Part shown: one piece after another, positions 34,942-43,882 of the stretch
Position numbering within the stretch: the first letter of the stretch is position 1
Layout of the letters: every line of letters starts with the position of its first letter
Made by a program: the position numbers and the translations under genes
NCBI GenBank assembly: GCA_000155695.1
Contig: DS990592.1
Coordinates: 1,512,556 to 1,576,555 of the forward strand
DNA from: Verrucomicrobiia bacterium DG1235
GTDB taxonomy: Bacteria; Verrucomicrobiota; Verrucomicrobiia; Opitutales; Opitutaceae
DNA: 64,000 nt
Reading direction: 5' to 3'
The notes under the pieces: model-generated
What the model was told of the DNA's origin: nothing
Database searches by the model: none
The model's input: the letters and a program-made list of their open reading frames with translations, nothing else

Positions 34942-36072
34942 TTATTCTGCCTCCTGTTCAGGCTCTTGTTTTGGGGTATCGTCCTCAGTGGACGTTTCGT
35001 GAAGTTGAAAAATGGGGCGGTCCACGTTCTCGAATTGTTTCCTCATGTACTGAGCGCGGAACGCGTCGCGAGCGGACGAGTCAATCTCGTCACCTGCATG
35101 ATACTGTACGTGCCCGGGCTGACATTCGATGAACATTCTATCTACTATGTTCCGCGTCTTCTCTGGAAACATCTCCAGATCCACTCCGAAGCGAACCAGC
35201 GAAGCGAGGTTCATACACTCGGAAGAGGTGAGCAAATGGCTGTTCTGCAAGATGCCGTAAGCACGGCCTATCTTGTCGTAAAGCTTGTTCGGATCCTTCT
35301 CCAAGATCTTCTCCCGAGCATTCATCTCCTGATCGATGATCGTGCGAAGCACTGAAGAGAGCCGCTTCACGATCTCCTCCTCGGATTCGCCAAGCGTCGT
35401 CTGATTCGAAATCTGGAAAATGCTGCCGCTCGCGTCCGACCCCTCACCGAAAAGACCACGCACCGCGATTCCTAGCTGGTTCACCGCTCGTACCACCTTC
35501 TCCATCTGACTGGAGATGACGAGCGCAGGCAAATGCATCATGGTCGAAGCCCGCATCCCAGTGCCGACGTTCGTCGGACAGGCCGTCAAGTACCCGATTT
35601 TCTGCGAAAAGGCGAAGTCGAGCTGCTCCTCGAGAGCCGTGTCTATCGCGTCAGCCGCGTTCCAAACGCTTTTGAAACGGTAGCCGGACTTGATGACCTG
35701 GATGCGAAGATGGTCCTCTTCGTTGATCATCACCGAAATCGACTGATCCTTACTGATCACCACCCCGGCTGCTTCAGCATGAGTGGAGAGCTCGCGACTG
35801 ATCAAATGGCGCTCCACCAAAATCTGCCGCTCGAGATCAGAAAGTGATTCAATTTCAGCGCTAATGCCTCGCTTCATCTGACCTAGCGAAGCCACAGAGG
35901 GCAAACATGTCTCAAGTACTTCCTTGCGGCGCGCCTCTTTGGCCCACCCGGGAAACGGAACGTCCGCCAAATTTCTGGCGAGACGGATACGGGTCATCAA
36001 AACTACCGGGCACTTCTTCGAGCCTGCCTCGGTCATTTCCGACTTCCCGCCAAATATGCTTTTTATCAACAT
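34942..36072 (-). CDS. mcsB: Protein-arginine kinase McsB
   Basis: ATP:guanido-phosphotransferase-fold kinase that phosphorylates arginines on proteins; in Bacillus, phosphoarginine marks proteins for ClpC-ClpP. The 376 residues show the nucleotide-binding VVLMTRIRLARNL (23-35), NEEDHLRIQ (117-125), CPTNVGTGMRAS (165-176) with the signature cysteine, and RDAFRA at 335-340. That last motif matches RDxxRA, which forms the phosphoarginine allosteric site in Bacillus McsB and is absent from small-molecule creatine/arginine kinases. It lies between mcsA (6 bases upstream) and clpC (6 bases downstream). An internal ATG at 36036 is a possible start. Confidence 0.93.
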   Translation of the reverse strand: MLIKSIFGGKSEMTEAGSKKCPVVLMTRIRLARNLADVPFPGWAKEARRKEVLETCLPSVASLGQMKRGISAEIESLSDLERQILVERHLISRELSTHAEAAGVVISKDQSISVMINEEDHLRIQVIKSGYRFKSVWNAADAIDTALEEQLDFAFSQKIGYLTACPTNVGTGMRASTMMHLPALVISSQMEKVVRAVNQLGIAVRGLFGEGSDASGSIFQISNQTTLGESEEEIVKRLSSVLRTIIDQEMNAREKILEKDPNKLYDKIGRAYGILQNSHLLTSSECMNLASLVRFGVDLEMFPEKTRNIVDRMFIECQPGHVQYHAGDEIDSSARDAFRAQYMRKQFENVDRPIFQLHETSTEDDTPKQEPEQEAE

Positions 36073-36078
36073 CTACGT

Positions 36079-36588
36079 TTACGCTTCAGCGGCTGCGGCC
36101 TCCATAGCCTTTTTGAGTTCAATTATCTCGTCGCGCATCCGAGCGGCGTCTTCGTACCGCTCGCTCGAAATCGCATCCTGAAGCCCGCTTTCGAGCGTGC
36201 CAAGTCGATCGATAAAGGTGCGACGCTCGAGAGCGCGCTGAGGAACCTTGCCCCGATGCGAGTCGCCCCTGTGCATATTCAGCAGGGCCGGCGAGACCAC
36301 GCTGCTGAAAACCTCGTAGCACTTCGCGCAACCGAGACGGCCCGTCTTCTTAAACTCGCGCTGGGTGCAGCCGCACTCCGGACAAGACAAGGCCGCCACT
36401 TCAGGAGCGGACTCGGACTCGGGCTTCACTAGCAAATCTGCCAGCGAGTAACCGCTCGGATCCGTGATGCCCTTCTGCTCGGCGCAGTTTTCGCACAGGT
36501 CGATCTTGTGTATCTGATTGTTGATTATCTGCGTAAGGTGAACCGTTGCCGGCTGGCTGCAGACATCGCATTTCAGAGGCTTTGCCAT
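36079..36588 (-). CDS. mcsA: McsA-like zinc-finger activator of McsB
   Basis: 169 residues with two zinc-ribbon-type cysteine sets: C7/C10 with C32/C35, and C69/C72 with C87/C90. A C-terminal UVR motif follows (LESGLQDAISSERYEDAARMRDEIIELKKAM, about 132-162). This is the architecture of Firmicutes McsA, which activates the arginine kinase McsB and also binds metals. It is first in a tight mcsA-mcsB-clpC operon. No ctsR repressor gene precedes it, unlike in Bacillus. A nested dyad lies 57-116 bases upstream of its ATG. Confidence 0.92.
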   Translation of the reverse strand: MAKPLKCDVCSQPATVHLTQIINNQIHKIDLCENCAEQKGITDPSGYSLADLLVKPESESAPEVAALSCPECGCTQREFKKTGRLGCAKCYEVFSSVVSPALLNMHRGDSHRGKVPQRALERRTFIDRLGTLESGLQDAISSERYEDAARMRDEIIELKKAMEAAAAEA

Positions 36589-36644
36589 TGGAAATTAATT
36601 GGTGTTGGGATTGGTTAAACTAGGCAATTTGCGCCACGCGCTTA

Positions 36645-36704
36645 GGACACGCAGATACAATGCAAACGCCATGCCATGTTTGCCGGACTGCATTGCAAGT
36701 GTCC
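36645..36704 (-). promoter_or_regulatory. Nested dyad symmetry upstream of mcsA
   Basis: Three sets of complementary arms nest around one centre: GGACAC (36645-36650) with GTGTCC (36699-36704); CAAT (36658-36661) within CAATGCA, facing TGCATTG (36689-36695); and GCAAAC (36662-36667) with GTTTGC (36678-36683). It lies in the leader/promoter region of mcsA-mcsB-clpC. It is not a CIRCE element or a CtsR box and has no T-tract. It could be an operator or an mRNA structure. The rest of the 255-base gap after ilvE shows only a short CGTAAA-A-TTTACG palindrome at 36756-36768. Confidence 0.4.
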
Positions 36705-36843
36705 AACATTATTGAACGAAGGATCCACTAAGCTCAAAGCGAGCCGAGCGATTTCCGTAAAATTTACGAGAATCAGACGAAGAATACTGCGAGCGACACC
36801 GAGATCAGGAGGAATAGCGCCCCGAAAGAGGCCGCGGATCTCT

Positions 36844-37710
36844 CTACAACATCGTGCCGTGCGTGCTGACCTCTTCGTGGAAAGCGGCGTGCAGCTTCTT
36901 GGTCACCGCCCCCGGGGAGCCGTTCCCGATCGTACGCGAATCAAGACCAACAACAGGAATCAGTTCCGCGGCCGTGCCCGTCAGAAAACACTCGTCCGCA
37001 TTCCAAATCTCGTAGCGAGTCAAGTTCACCTCCCTCACCTCGAGACCCTGCGAAGTCGCAAGATCAATCACCGCCTGGCGCGTGATCCCGCGCAAAGCCC
37101 CGTTCGACGCGTCAGGCGTGAAAATCACCCCCTTGTGCACGATGAAAAGATTATCCCCCGTACACTCCGCCACGAAGCCGAGATCGTTCAACATGATCGC
37201 CTCGAGAGCGCCCGCTTGGGCAGCCTCGATCTTCGCCATGATGTTGTTCAAATAGTTCAGCGACTTCACCCCCGGATTCAAAGCCGCCGGCCCAGTGCGA
37301 CGCGTCGGCACCGTCACGATCGACAGCCCATCCGTGTAGCACTCAGGCGGATACAGGGCGATCTTGTCCGCGATGATGATCAAAGACGGCTTCGGACAGG
37401 AGTTCGGCGAAAGCCCCAGACTACCCGCCCCACGAGTCACGATCAGACGAATGTAGCCGTCGCTCAGACCATTGACCCGACACGACTCGCAAACCAGCTC
37501 CGAAAGCTCCTCGCGACTCCAAGGCATCGTCAGCAAGATCGCCTTGGCAGAGTACTCCAAACGCTCCAAATGCTCATCCAAACGGTACACGCAATTCTTG
37601 TAGACCCGGATTCCCTCAAAAATTCCATCGCCGTAAAGCAGGCCATGATCGAACACCGAAATCTTCGCGTCCTCCTTATCTACAAACTGACCATCCAGAT
37701 ATATCTTCAT
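36844..37710 (-). CDS. ilvE: Branched-chain amino acid aminotransferase (class IV)
   Basis: Fold-IV PLP enzyme, 288 residues, that transaminates the 2-oxo acids of valine, leucine and isoleucine. Visible features are YLDGQFVDKEDAKISVFDHGLLYGDGIFEGIR, the PLP lysine K149 in GVKSLNYLNN, EAIMLNDLGFVAECTGDNLFIV and GITRQAVIDLA. The ATG at 37710 (MKIYLDGQFV) fits the family. The frame is open 31 codons further, but that stretch has no family similarity. D-amino-acid transaminase or aminodeoxychorismate lyase are the alternatives within class IV; the motifs fit IlvE best. Confidence 0.9.
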   Translation of the reverse strand: MKIYLDGQFVDKEDAKISVFDHGLLYGDGIFEGIRVYKNCVYRLDEHLERLEYSAKAILLTMPWSREELSELVCESCRVNGLSDGYIRLIVTRGAGSLGLSPNSCPKPSLIIIADKIALYPPECYTDGLSIVTVPTRRTGPAALNPGVKSLNYLNNIMAKIEAAQAGALEAIMLNDLGFVAECTGDNLFIVHKGVIFTPDASNGALRGITRQAVIDLATSQGLEVREVNLTRYEIWNADECFLTGTAAELIPVVGLDSRTIGNGSPGAVTKKLHAAFHEEVSTHGTML

Positions 37711-38123
37711 GATCGCCGAATAAGTGTAGGGCCTTCCCCCTCTGGCAATTAAAAATTTATGCAAGCCCCACAAACCCCTCCGAGACCGACTCGGCACCCG
37801 CACCCCGCCCCCCCCGATAGCTCGCTAGGGCAGCAACCGATTTCTCAAAGATCCACCCACTAAGCGCTAAACTCGAATGCTGCGGATATGCCCCGCGGGG
37901 CTATCGGCACAAAGCACCAGCCAAATAGATCGAGAAACCCCTACGCATCAGGGTTTCCATTAGGCGACCCTAATGTTAACGATAAGACGCCTGTAGTTGC
38001 AAAACCGCTCGTAGACTCCATAACCGATTCCACCTTGAAGAATCCCCATTGCAACGTTTAGGTTAATCCCCTTTAGAAAGATCTAGACTGCTGCTTAAAA
38101 CGACCCGCAAACCCACACGTACC
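37711..38123. other. 413-base divergent intergenic region with adjacent hairpins
   Basis: Lies between the divergent ilvE and pseudopilin genes. Two hairpins sit back to back: GAAACCC/GGGTTTC at 37934-37957 and CATTAGG/CCTAATG at 37958-37975. A CCCCGCGGGG palindrome is near 37890. No RNA gene, riboswitch or coding frame is recognised. Promoters for both genes must lie here, but I cannot place them with confidence. Confidence 0.4.
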
Positions 38124-38828
38124 ATGCTTAAGCCCATCAATTCCAAAAAAGGCTTCACGCTCATTGAGCTCCTGACCGTGATCGCCATACTCGCCATACT
38201 CGGCGCCATCATCTTCCCGACCGTCGGCCAGTTCCGTACGCTCGCAAAGAAAACCAGCGACGCCAACGACCTCCGACGCATCGTCCAAGCCTCCCAAATG
38301 TTCGCCGCGCAAAATGGCGAGAAATTTGTGACTGAGACTCAAACAGTCGTAGCTGCCGGAATAACCGACACCGGTGGAGCCAACATTACAGACGTCGCTG
38401 CAGTCTTGGCCATAGGTGGAGACCTTAACGATCCACAGATTTGGGTAAGCGAGAACGAAGAAAAACCAGCAGTGGGCGGGGCTATCGTCACTTTCACTGA
38501 CACCGATGCTGATGGTACCCCAGATACTTACGCGAAGAATACAGGAATGTCCGCCTCGAGCTTTTCTTTCGACTACGTCACGAATCTTGCAACTTGGATG
38601 GAATCTACCATTCCCGTTGCCTTCAGCAGAATGGCAGCGCCCGGCGCTAGCCAGTGGGGAGCATCAGATGTCTACCAGACAACCGGAGGCCACGTAGCTT
38701 TCCTAGGAGGTAGCGTAAGTTGGTACGAAGACCTAACTGGAAAACTCATCGCCGCCGACGGAACCTCCGCTGACAACATCAGTGCAGCCATTCCCGCTGC
38801 CGCGACGATCCGCGCAAGTGCTCAATAA
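38124..38828 (+). CDS. Type II pseudopilin/prepilin-like protein
   Basis: 234 residues with a class III prepilin signal: a short basic leader (MLKPINSKKG), the cleavage site KKG/FTLIEL with the conserved Glu at +5, and a long hydrophobic helix (LLTVIAILAILGAIIFPTV). The C-terminal part ends with TGGHVAFLGGSVSWYEDLTGKL, a motif frequent in verrucomicrobial and planctomycetal pseudopilins. It would be processed by prepilin peptidase and assembled by a GspE/PilB-type machine, such as the ATPase encoded at 24842. It is monocistronic, ending at a strong terminator. Confidence 0.9.
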   Translation: MLKPINSKKGFTLIELLTVIAILAILGAIIFPTVGQFRTLAKKTSDANDLRRIVQASQMFAAQNGEKFVTETQTVVAAGITDTGGANITDVAAVLAIGGDLNDPQIWVSENEEKPAVGGAIVTFTDTDADGTPDTYAKNTGMSASSFSFDYVTNLATWMESTIPVAFSRMAAPGASQWGASDVYQTTGGHVAFLGGSVSWYEDLTGKLIAADGTSADNISAAIPAAATIRASAQ

Positions 38829-38856
38829 GCGCTAAGACAGCGTCAAATTTCCACAT

Positions 38857-38889
38857 AACCCCAGCTCTCGCAGCTGGGGTTTTCTTTTG
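38857..38889 (+). terminator. Terminator of the pseudopilin gene
   Basis: A perfect 10-base stem (38857-38866 with 38872-38881) with a 5-base loop is followed by a T-rich run (TTTCTTTT). It lies 28 bases after the pseudopilin stop. The other side has no T-tract, so it acts on the plus strand. Confidence 0.9.
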
Positions 38890-38898
38890 CCCAGATCC

Positions 38899-39552
38899 TT
38901 ACGCCTTCCTCGTTACCTTCGCTCGCTTGCGATCCGGATAAAGCATCCTGCAGATCAGGCAAACCGTCCCGTCGCACCCCCGAGCCGTACAGTACTCGCG
39001 GCCATAATAGATAATCTGCAAGTGCAGGTGATTCCACCGCTCCCGCGGAAAAAGCCGCTTCAAGTCCGCCTCCGTCTGCACCACATTCTTCCCGCTCGTC
39101 AGCCCCCAGCGCTGCCCTAAACGATGAATATGCGTATCCACCGGAAAAGACGGATGCCCAAAAGCCTGCGACATCACCACCGAGGCCGTCTTATGCCCCA
39201 CTCCCGGCAAAGCCTCCAGCTCCTCAAAGCCCTCCGGCACCTGCCCCTCATACTTATCCACTAAGATCTGCGAAAGATCCCGAATCGCCTGCGACTTCCG
39301 AGGCGAAAGCCCGCAAGGCCGAATCACCTCCCGAATCGCCTCCACCGGCACCAGTCGCATCGTCTCCGGCCTATCCGCCAGTTTCCAAAGCAGCGGCGTC
39401 ACCTTATTCACCCGCTCATCCGTACACTGCGCCGAAAGCAACACCGCCACCAACAAAGTATACGCATCCGTATGATCCAAAGGAATCGGAGGATTCGGAT
39501 AAAGCCGCTCCAACTCCCCATCCACATAAGCCGCCCTCTCCTTCTTAGTCAT
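38899..39552 (-). CDS. nth: Endonuclease III (DNA glycosylase/AP lyase) with atypical cysteine spacing
   Basis: Base-excision repair enzyme for oxidised pyrimidines. With the ATG at 39552 it has 217 residues. The helix-hairpin-helix [15 protein letters not shown] holds the catalytic K121, and D139 follows in [11 protein letters not shown]. The usual C-terminal 4Fe-4S loop is C-x6-C-x2-C-x5-C. Here four cysteines are present as C188-x4-C193-x4-C198-x2-C201, so the cluster may be changed or absent. Start choice is uncertain: a run of ten G directly abuts this ATG, and upstream in-frame ATGs exist at 39576, 39585 and 39588. It is divergent from gcvP. Confidence 0.9.
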   Translation of the reverse strand: MTKKERAAYVDGELERLYPNPPIPLDHTDAYTLLVAVLLSAQCTDERVNKVTPLLWKLADRPETMRLVPVEAIREVIRPCGLSPRKSQAIRDLSQILVDKYEGQVPEGFEELEALPGVGHKTASVVMSQAFGHPSFPVDTHIHRLGQRWGLTSGKNVVQTEADLKRLFPRERWNHLHLQIIYYGREYCTARGCDGTVCLICRMLYPDRKRAKVTRKA

Positions 39553-39675
39553 CCCCCCCCCCGTCACAGCCTTCATCACAGTCATCATCACTCTTTCAGT
39601 ACCTATCTCCAACTTGGTCACAAAAACCAAGCAGCGAACTCCCCCCAAAAAACACAATCCGAAAACGCCCCACCC

Positions 39676-39717
39676 CTGGAGCGCGAAACGCGCAACGTTA
39701 CACGTTTCGCGCCCCAA
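39676..39717. repeat. Dispersed palindromic intergenic repeat, copy 2
   Basis: Second copy of the element at 2256-2297. The arms CGCGAAACG (39682-39690) and CGTTTCGCG (39703-39711) form a perfect 9-base inverted repeat around a 12-base centre. One of the substitutions relative to copy 1 restores an extra base pair, which argues that the stem matters. It lies between the divergent nth and gcvP genes. Confidence 0.7.
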
Positions 39718-39810
39718 ATCTCTTCATCCTTACCTCTCCACCAGCCCCCAAACGAAACTTTCCTCAATTGCCGCATTGATTTGCGTCATCGCTTTTCTAC
39801 TCTCCCGCCC

Positions 39811-42744
39811 ATGCCAAACAGCACCGAAGCCACGCCAGCCAGAAGCGCTTCTACCCAAGCCAAATTAAACCCGCTCGCCAAGCTGGACCAATTCGCCCCG
39901 CGCCACCTCGGCGTCGATGGACCCGCAGCCGTTCAGCTAGCCCACACTCTTGGCTTCGACTCTACGGACGCCCTCGTCGATCAAGCCGTCCCCGCCTCCA
40001 TTCGCATCGGCGAACTTACGGGTCTCCCCACTCCGATCGGCGAACACGACATGCTCGCGGAGCTCAAATCCATCGCTTCCAAAAACACCGTCAACACCTC
40101 TTACATCGGTCTCGGCTACTACCCGACCATCACGCCGCCAGTCATCCAGCGAAGCATCTTGGAAAACCCAGGCTGGTACACCCAGTACACCCCCTATCAA
40201 GCCGAAATATCCCAAGGCCGCATGGAAGGCCTGCTCAATTTCCAAACAATGGTCTCCGACCTCACCGGTCTCGAAATCGCCAACGCCTCCCTGCTCGACG
40301 AAGGCACCGCCGCCGCCGAAGCCATGGGGCTCGCCTTCTCTCAAGTCGGCAGAGCAGGCAAAAAGCAGAAAATCCTCATTTCCAAAAACTGCTTCCCGCA
40401 AACCATCGAAGTCACCGTCTCTCGCGCCGAACCTCTCGGCATTGAAGCCGAAGTCGTCGATCTCGAATCCCACGAAGACTTCGAAGGCGTATTCGCGATT
40501 CTCCTACAGTATCCAGATGCGAACGGTCTCGCCAAAGACTTCTCAGCTCTCGCCGCCAAAGCCAAGGAGCACAAGGCCCTCACCATAGTCGCCACCGACC
40601 TTCTTGCCCTCACCATTCTCAAGTCTCCCGCTGCCCTCGGAGCTGACGTCGCAATCGGCTCCGCCCAACGCTTCGGCGTACCCATGGGCTTTGGCGGACC
40701 GCACGCAGCCTTCTTCGCCACCCGCGACGCCTACAAACGCAAGATTCCGGGCCGCCTCATCGGCGTCTCAAAAGACCGAGCAGGCAACCCCGCTCTCCGC
40801 CTTGCCCTCCAAACTCGCGAGCAGCACATCCGACGCGACAAGGCCACCAGCAACATCTGTACGGCTCAAGCCCTACTCGCCAACATCGCCGCCGCCTATG
40901 CCGTCTACCACGGACCTGTCGGCCTTAAAAACATAGCCAGCCGCATCCAGCTTCTCGCTCGACTCGCCAGCAAAGCGCTAGCGAAATCTGGATACACCAT
41001 CACACCCGGTTGCCGCTTCGACACTATAACTGTAAAGAACACGCCCACACCCGCCGCCGAGCTCGTCGCCAATGCGGAATCCGCCGGCATCAACCTTCGG
41101 CTCATCTCCGAAAACTCCGTCGGACTCTCGCTCGACGAAACAACCTCACCCGAAGATCTCGCCGAGCTGCTCGCCATCTTCGACGTCGAAACCAGCCCCG
41201 CCGAACTCGCAACCCAAGCACAAGGAATCGAATCGGAAACTCCCGCAGAGCTCGTCCGCGAGATAGACTACCTCACGCACCCGGTCTTCAACTCCTACCA
41301 CACCGAGACCGAAATGCTACGCTACCTAAAGCGTCTGGAAAATCGCGACCTCTCGCTCACCACCTCCATGATCCCGCTAGGCTCCTGCACGATGAAGCTC
41401 AACGCAGCCGCCGAAATGCTCCCCATTACCTGGCCGGAGTTTTCCAACATCCACCCATTCGCGCCAAAAGAGCAAACCGCCGGCTACCTCGAACTCATCA
41501 AGCAACTGGAAGACTGGCTCTCAAACATCACCGGATTCCACGCCACCTCCCTCCAGCCAAATGCCGGCTCCCAAGGCGAATACGCCGGACTCCTCGCCAT
41601 CCGCGCCTACCATGCTTCCCGCGGAGACACCGAGCGCAACGTCTGCCTCATACCCCTTTCCGCTCACGGCACCAACCCGGCGAGCGCCTCTATGGTAGGT
41701 CTCAAGGTCGTAACAGTCGCCTGCGACCAGCACGGCAACATTGACGTCGACAACCTCAAAGCCAAAGCCGAACAGCACTCGGCGAATCTCGCCGCCCTGA
41801 TGGTTACCTATCCATCCACTCACGGCGTATTCGAGTCTTCGATACGAGACATCTGCCAGACTATCCACGACCACGGCGGTCAAGTCTATATGGACGGGGC
41901 CAACATGAACGCCCAGTGCGGACTCACCAGCCCCGGCGAAATCGGAGCCGACGTCTGCCACCTCAATCTCCACAAGACCTTCTGCATCCCACACGGCGGC
42001 GGCGGTCCAGGAATTGGCCCAATCTGCGTCGCCGAGCACCTCGCTCCCTTCCTGCCAGGACATCAGCTAAGCGACTCGATCGAAGGAGACAAACGCATCG
42101 GAGCCATCTCCGCCGCTCCCTATGGCAGCGCCAGTATCCTGCCGATCCCATGGGCCTACATCCGCATGATGGGGGCCGAAGGCATCGTCAAAGCCACCAA
42201 AATCGCCATCCTCAACGCGAACTACATGGCTAAGCGCCTCGAAAAAGAATTCAAAATCGTCTATCGCGGCGAATCTGGACTCGTCGCCCACGAGTTCATT
42301 ATCGATTTCCGCGACTGGAAAGAGCAGTCCGGCATCGAAGTCGAAGACGTTGCCAAACGCCTCATGGACTACGGCTTCCACGCGCCCACCATGTCCTTCC
42401 CCGTTCCGGGCACCATGATGATTGAGCCAACTGAAAGCGAGTCCCCCGCCGAGCTCGACCGCCTTTGCGACGCCCTCATAGCCATCAAAGGCGAAATGCT
42501 GCGCGTAGCTTCAGGCGAATGGCCACGAGAAGACAACCCGCTCAAAAACGCGCCCCATACCTGTCAATCCGTGACAGCTGCAGAGTGGGCATCGCCCTAC
42601 TCTCGAGAGCTAGCCGCATTCCCGGCGTCATGGACTCGCGAATACAAATACTGGCCACCTGTCAGTCGCGTGGACAATGTCTTCGGCGATCGAAACCTTG
42701 TTTGTTCCTGCCTACCCCTCGAAGCCTACGCAGAGACTCACTAG
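39811..42744 (+). CDS. gcvP: Glycine dehydrogenase (decarboxylating), P-protein
   Basis: PLP-dependent P-protein of the glycine cleavage system: decarboxylates glycine and transfers the aminomethyl group to lipoyl-GcvH. The 977-residue single chain combines both halves (gcvPA- and gcvPB-like). The start region [10 protein letters not shown] and the glycine-rich [12 protein letters not shown] are present. The cofactor lysine K722 is in [17 protein letters not shown]. GcvT, GcvH and Lpd are not in the window. The ATG at 39811 is chosen because the open frame upstream covers the nth promoter and the repeat and has no family sequence. No glycine riboswitch is apparent upstream. Its stop overlaps that of the HDOD gene. 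Confidence 0.96.
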   Translation: MPNSTEATPARSASTQAKLNPLAKLDQFAPRHLGVDGPAAVQLAHTLGFDSTDALVDQAVPASIRIGELTGLPTPIGEHDMLAELKSIASKNTVNTSYIGLGYYPTITPPVIQRSILENPGWYTQYTPYQAEISQGRMEGLLNFQTMVSDLTGLEIANASLLDEGTAAAEAMGLAFSQVGRAGKKQKILISKNCFPQTIEVTVSRAEPLGIEAEVVDLESHEDFEGVFAILLQYPDANGLAKDFSALAAKAKEHKALTIVATDLLALTILKSPAALGADVAIGSAQRFGVPMGFGGPHAAFFATRDAYKRKIPGRLIGVSKDRAGNPALRLALQTREQHIRRDKATSNICTAQALLANIAAAYAVYHGPVGLKNIASRIQLLARLASKALAKSGYTITPGCRFDTITVKNTPTPAAELVANAESAGINLRLISENSVGLSLDETTSPEDLAELLAIFDVETSPAELATQAQGIESETPAELVREIDYLTHPVFNSYHTETEMLRYLKRLENRDLSLTTSMIPLGSCTMKLNAAAEMLPITWPEFSNIHPFAPKEQTAGYLELIKQLEDWLSNITGFHATSLQPNAGSQGEYAGLLAIRAYHASRGDTERNVCLIPLSAHGTNPASASMVGLKVVTVACDQHGNIDVDNLKAKAEQHSANLAALMVTYPSTHGVFESSIRDICQTIHDHGGQVYMDGANMNAQCGLTSPGEIGADVCHLNLHKTFCIPHGGGGPGIGPICVAEHLAPFLPGHQLSDSIEGDKRIGAISAAPYGSASILPIPWAYIRMMGAEGIVKATKIAILNANYMAKRLEKEFKIVYRGESGLVAHEFIIDFRDWKEQSGIEVEDVAKRLMDYGFHAPTMSFPVPGTMMIEPTESESPAELDRLCDALIAIKGEMLRVASGEWPREDNPLKNAPHTCQSVTAAEWASPYSRELAAFPASWTREYKYWPPVSRVDNVFGDRNLVCSCLPLEAYAETH

Positions 42745-43610
42745 TTGCGAGCAGGCAACACCTCCTGCTCGACTGCAGCTAGAGTGTATTCATAAAGTTC
42801 GGACAAGGTTTTCCCACGGTAAACAACTCGACCTTCTCTCATCAGCGGATTCGGCCGATCTTCCAGCGTCTCCATTACGCAGGAGGTCGTATACCTACAA
42901 ATCGCCAGACTCTGCGTCCAATCGAGAGTATCGCCCTTCGGGTTCGCTGAAAATTGAGCTGATACCGCGTCGTAGACAAGTTTCGAGAAACCCCATTTCT
43001 TAAGAGCGAGACCACCCACTTCCGCATGATTCAAACCAAACTCGCGAAACTCAGCTTCAGCCAATCGACGCGCTGTTCTCTCCTGCAAGACGAGACAGGA
43101 TTTCGATACCTCCCGAACCGCCTCGTCGATCACTACTCGACCGATCGCATGAAGGAGACCAACCGCGTAAGCAGTTTCTGACTGCTGCGAATCTCCTTGG
43201 TAAAGAAAACGCATCGCCACCCCGCAACCCAGGGAACGCCGAACGAATGAAACACGGCTAGTACCGTAGGCTTCGAGACTGCTCGGCAACAAATTTCCCA
43301 ACCAGATTCGCAAGGCAATCCGAGCGAGGCGCTCAAGCCCGATCGTCTGAACTGCATCCTCGACGGAGATCATCCCCCGAGATCCAAACTCGGCTAGATT
43401 CGCGTTTCGAATGACCTCAACGGCGAGATACGGGTCCGACGCGACCAATTCAATCGCCCCCTCAAGCGCGGAATGCGATCCCTGCAAATAGGAGTAGAGC
43501 CTACCGCTCTCGCTAGCCGGTGTCGGAAATTTCTCGATACACGCGATAATTGACGACTTCCACTCGAACGAGCAGGACGCCTCACTGGTAGAAAAGGGAG
43601 CCTCGGTCAT
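42741..43610 (-). CDS. HDOD-domain signalling protein
   Basis: 289 residues forming one HDOD domain, the catalytically degenerate HD-like fold found in bacterial signalling proteins. Typical stretches are [73 protein letters not shown] and [27 protein letters not shown]. No receiver or GGDEF domain is attached, so its partner is unknown. It is cytosolic. The gene converges on gcvP and the two stops overlap in the shared CTAG at 42741-42744. Confidence 0.85.
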   Translation of the reverse strand: MTEAPFSTSEASCSFEWKSSIIACIEKFPTPASESGRLYSYLQGSHSALEGAIELVASDPYLAVEVIRNANLAEFGSRGMISVEDAVQTIGLERLARIALRIWLGNLLPSSLEAYGTSRVSFVRRSLGCGVAMRFLYQGDSQQSETAYAVGLLHAIGRVVIDEAVREVSKSCLVLQERTARRLAEAEFREFGLNHAEVGGLALKKWGFSKLVYDAVSAQFSANPKGDTLDWTQSLAICRYTTSCVMETLEDRPNPLMREGRVVYRGKTLSELYEYTLAAVEQEVLPARN

Positions 43611-43680
43611 GGACTAGATTGTGGGACTATGAGTTCGTTTCGATTCAAAAAAAAGGCAGTGTGAGCTCTTGGATTCAAGC

Positions 43681-43797
43681 GAACGAGTATACCTAAAATC
43701 CATGTGAATTGGAATAGAGTTACTCCGCAAACGTCACCGAACTTGAGCTCAGTTTACCTAGAGGAGTTGGCAACGTTCCCTTGGAAGATACTCGTTC
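43681..43797. other. Widely spaced inverted repeat in a 272-base gap
   Basis: GAACGAGTAT at 43681-43690 and its complement ATACTCGTTC at 43788-43797 are a perfect 10-base inverted pair 97 bases apart. They lie in the 43611-43882 gap between the divergent HDOD and esterase genes. This could be a looping operator pair or chance. Nothing else is recognised in the gap. Confidence 0.25.
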
Positions 43798-43882
43798 TAT
43801 GCCTCCAAATCGGAAATTTGAGAACGAATCGCTTTCGTGGATACGCCATTGAAATATTTTAGGGCATCCCTAGCGTCGCGTT

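Noticed and set aside
36589-36843. CIRCE element or CtsR box before mcsA
   Set aside because: No TTAGCACTC-N9-GAGTGCTAA and no tandem GGTCAAA repeat is present; only the nested dyad at 36645-36704 was seen.
36773-36855. Hydrophobic minus-strand reading ending SAASFGALFLLISVSLAVFFV after ilvE
   Set aside because: It looks like a membrane helix with a stop, but there is no ATG, GTG or TTG in frame and it overlaps the end of ilvE.
39588-39810. Glycine riboswitch before gcvP
   Set aside because: The leader contains the palindromic repeat and pyrimidine runs. I could not find the paired conserved cores of a glycine riboswitch.
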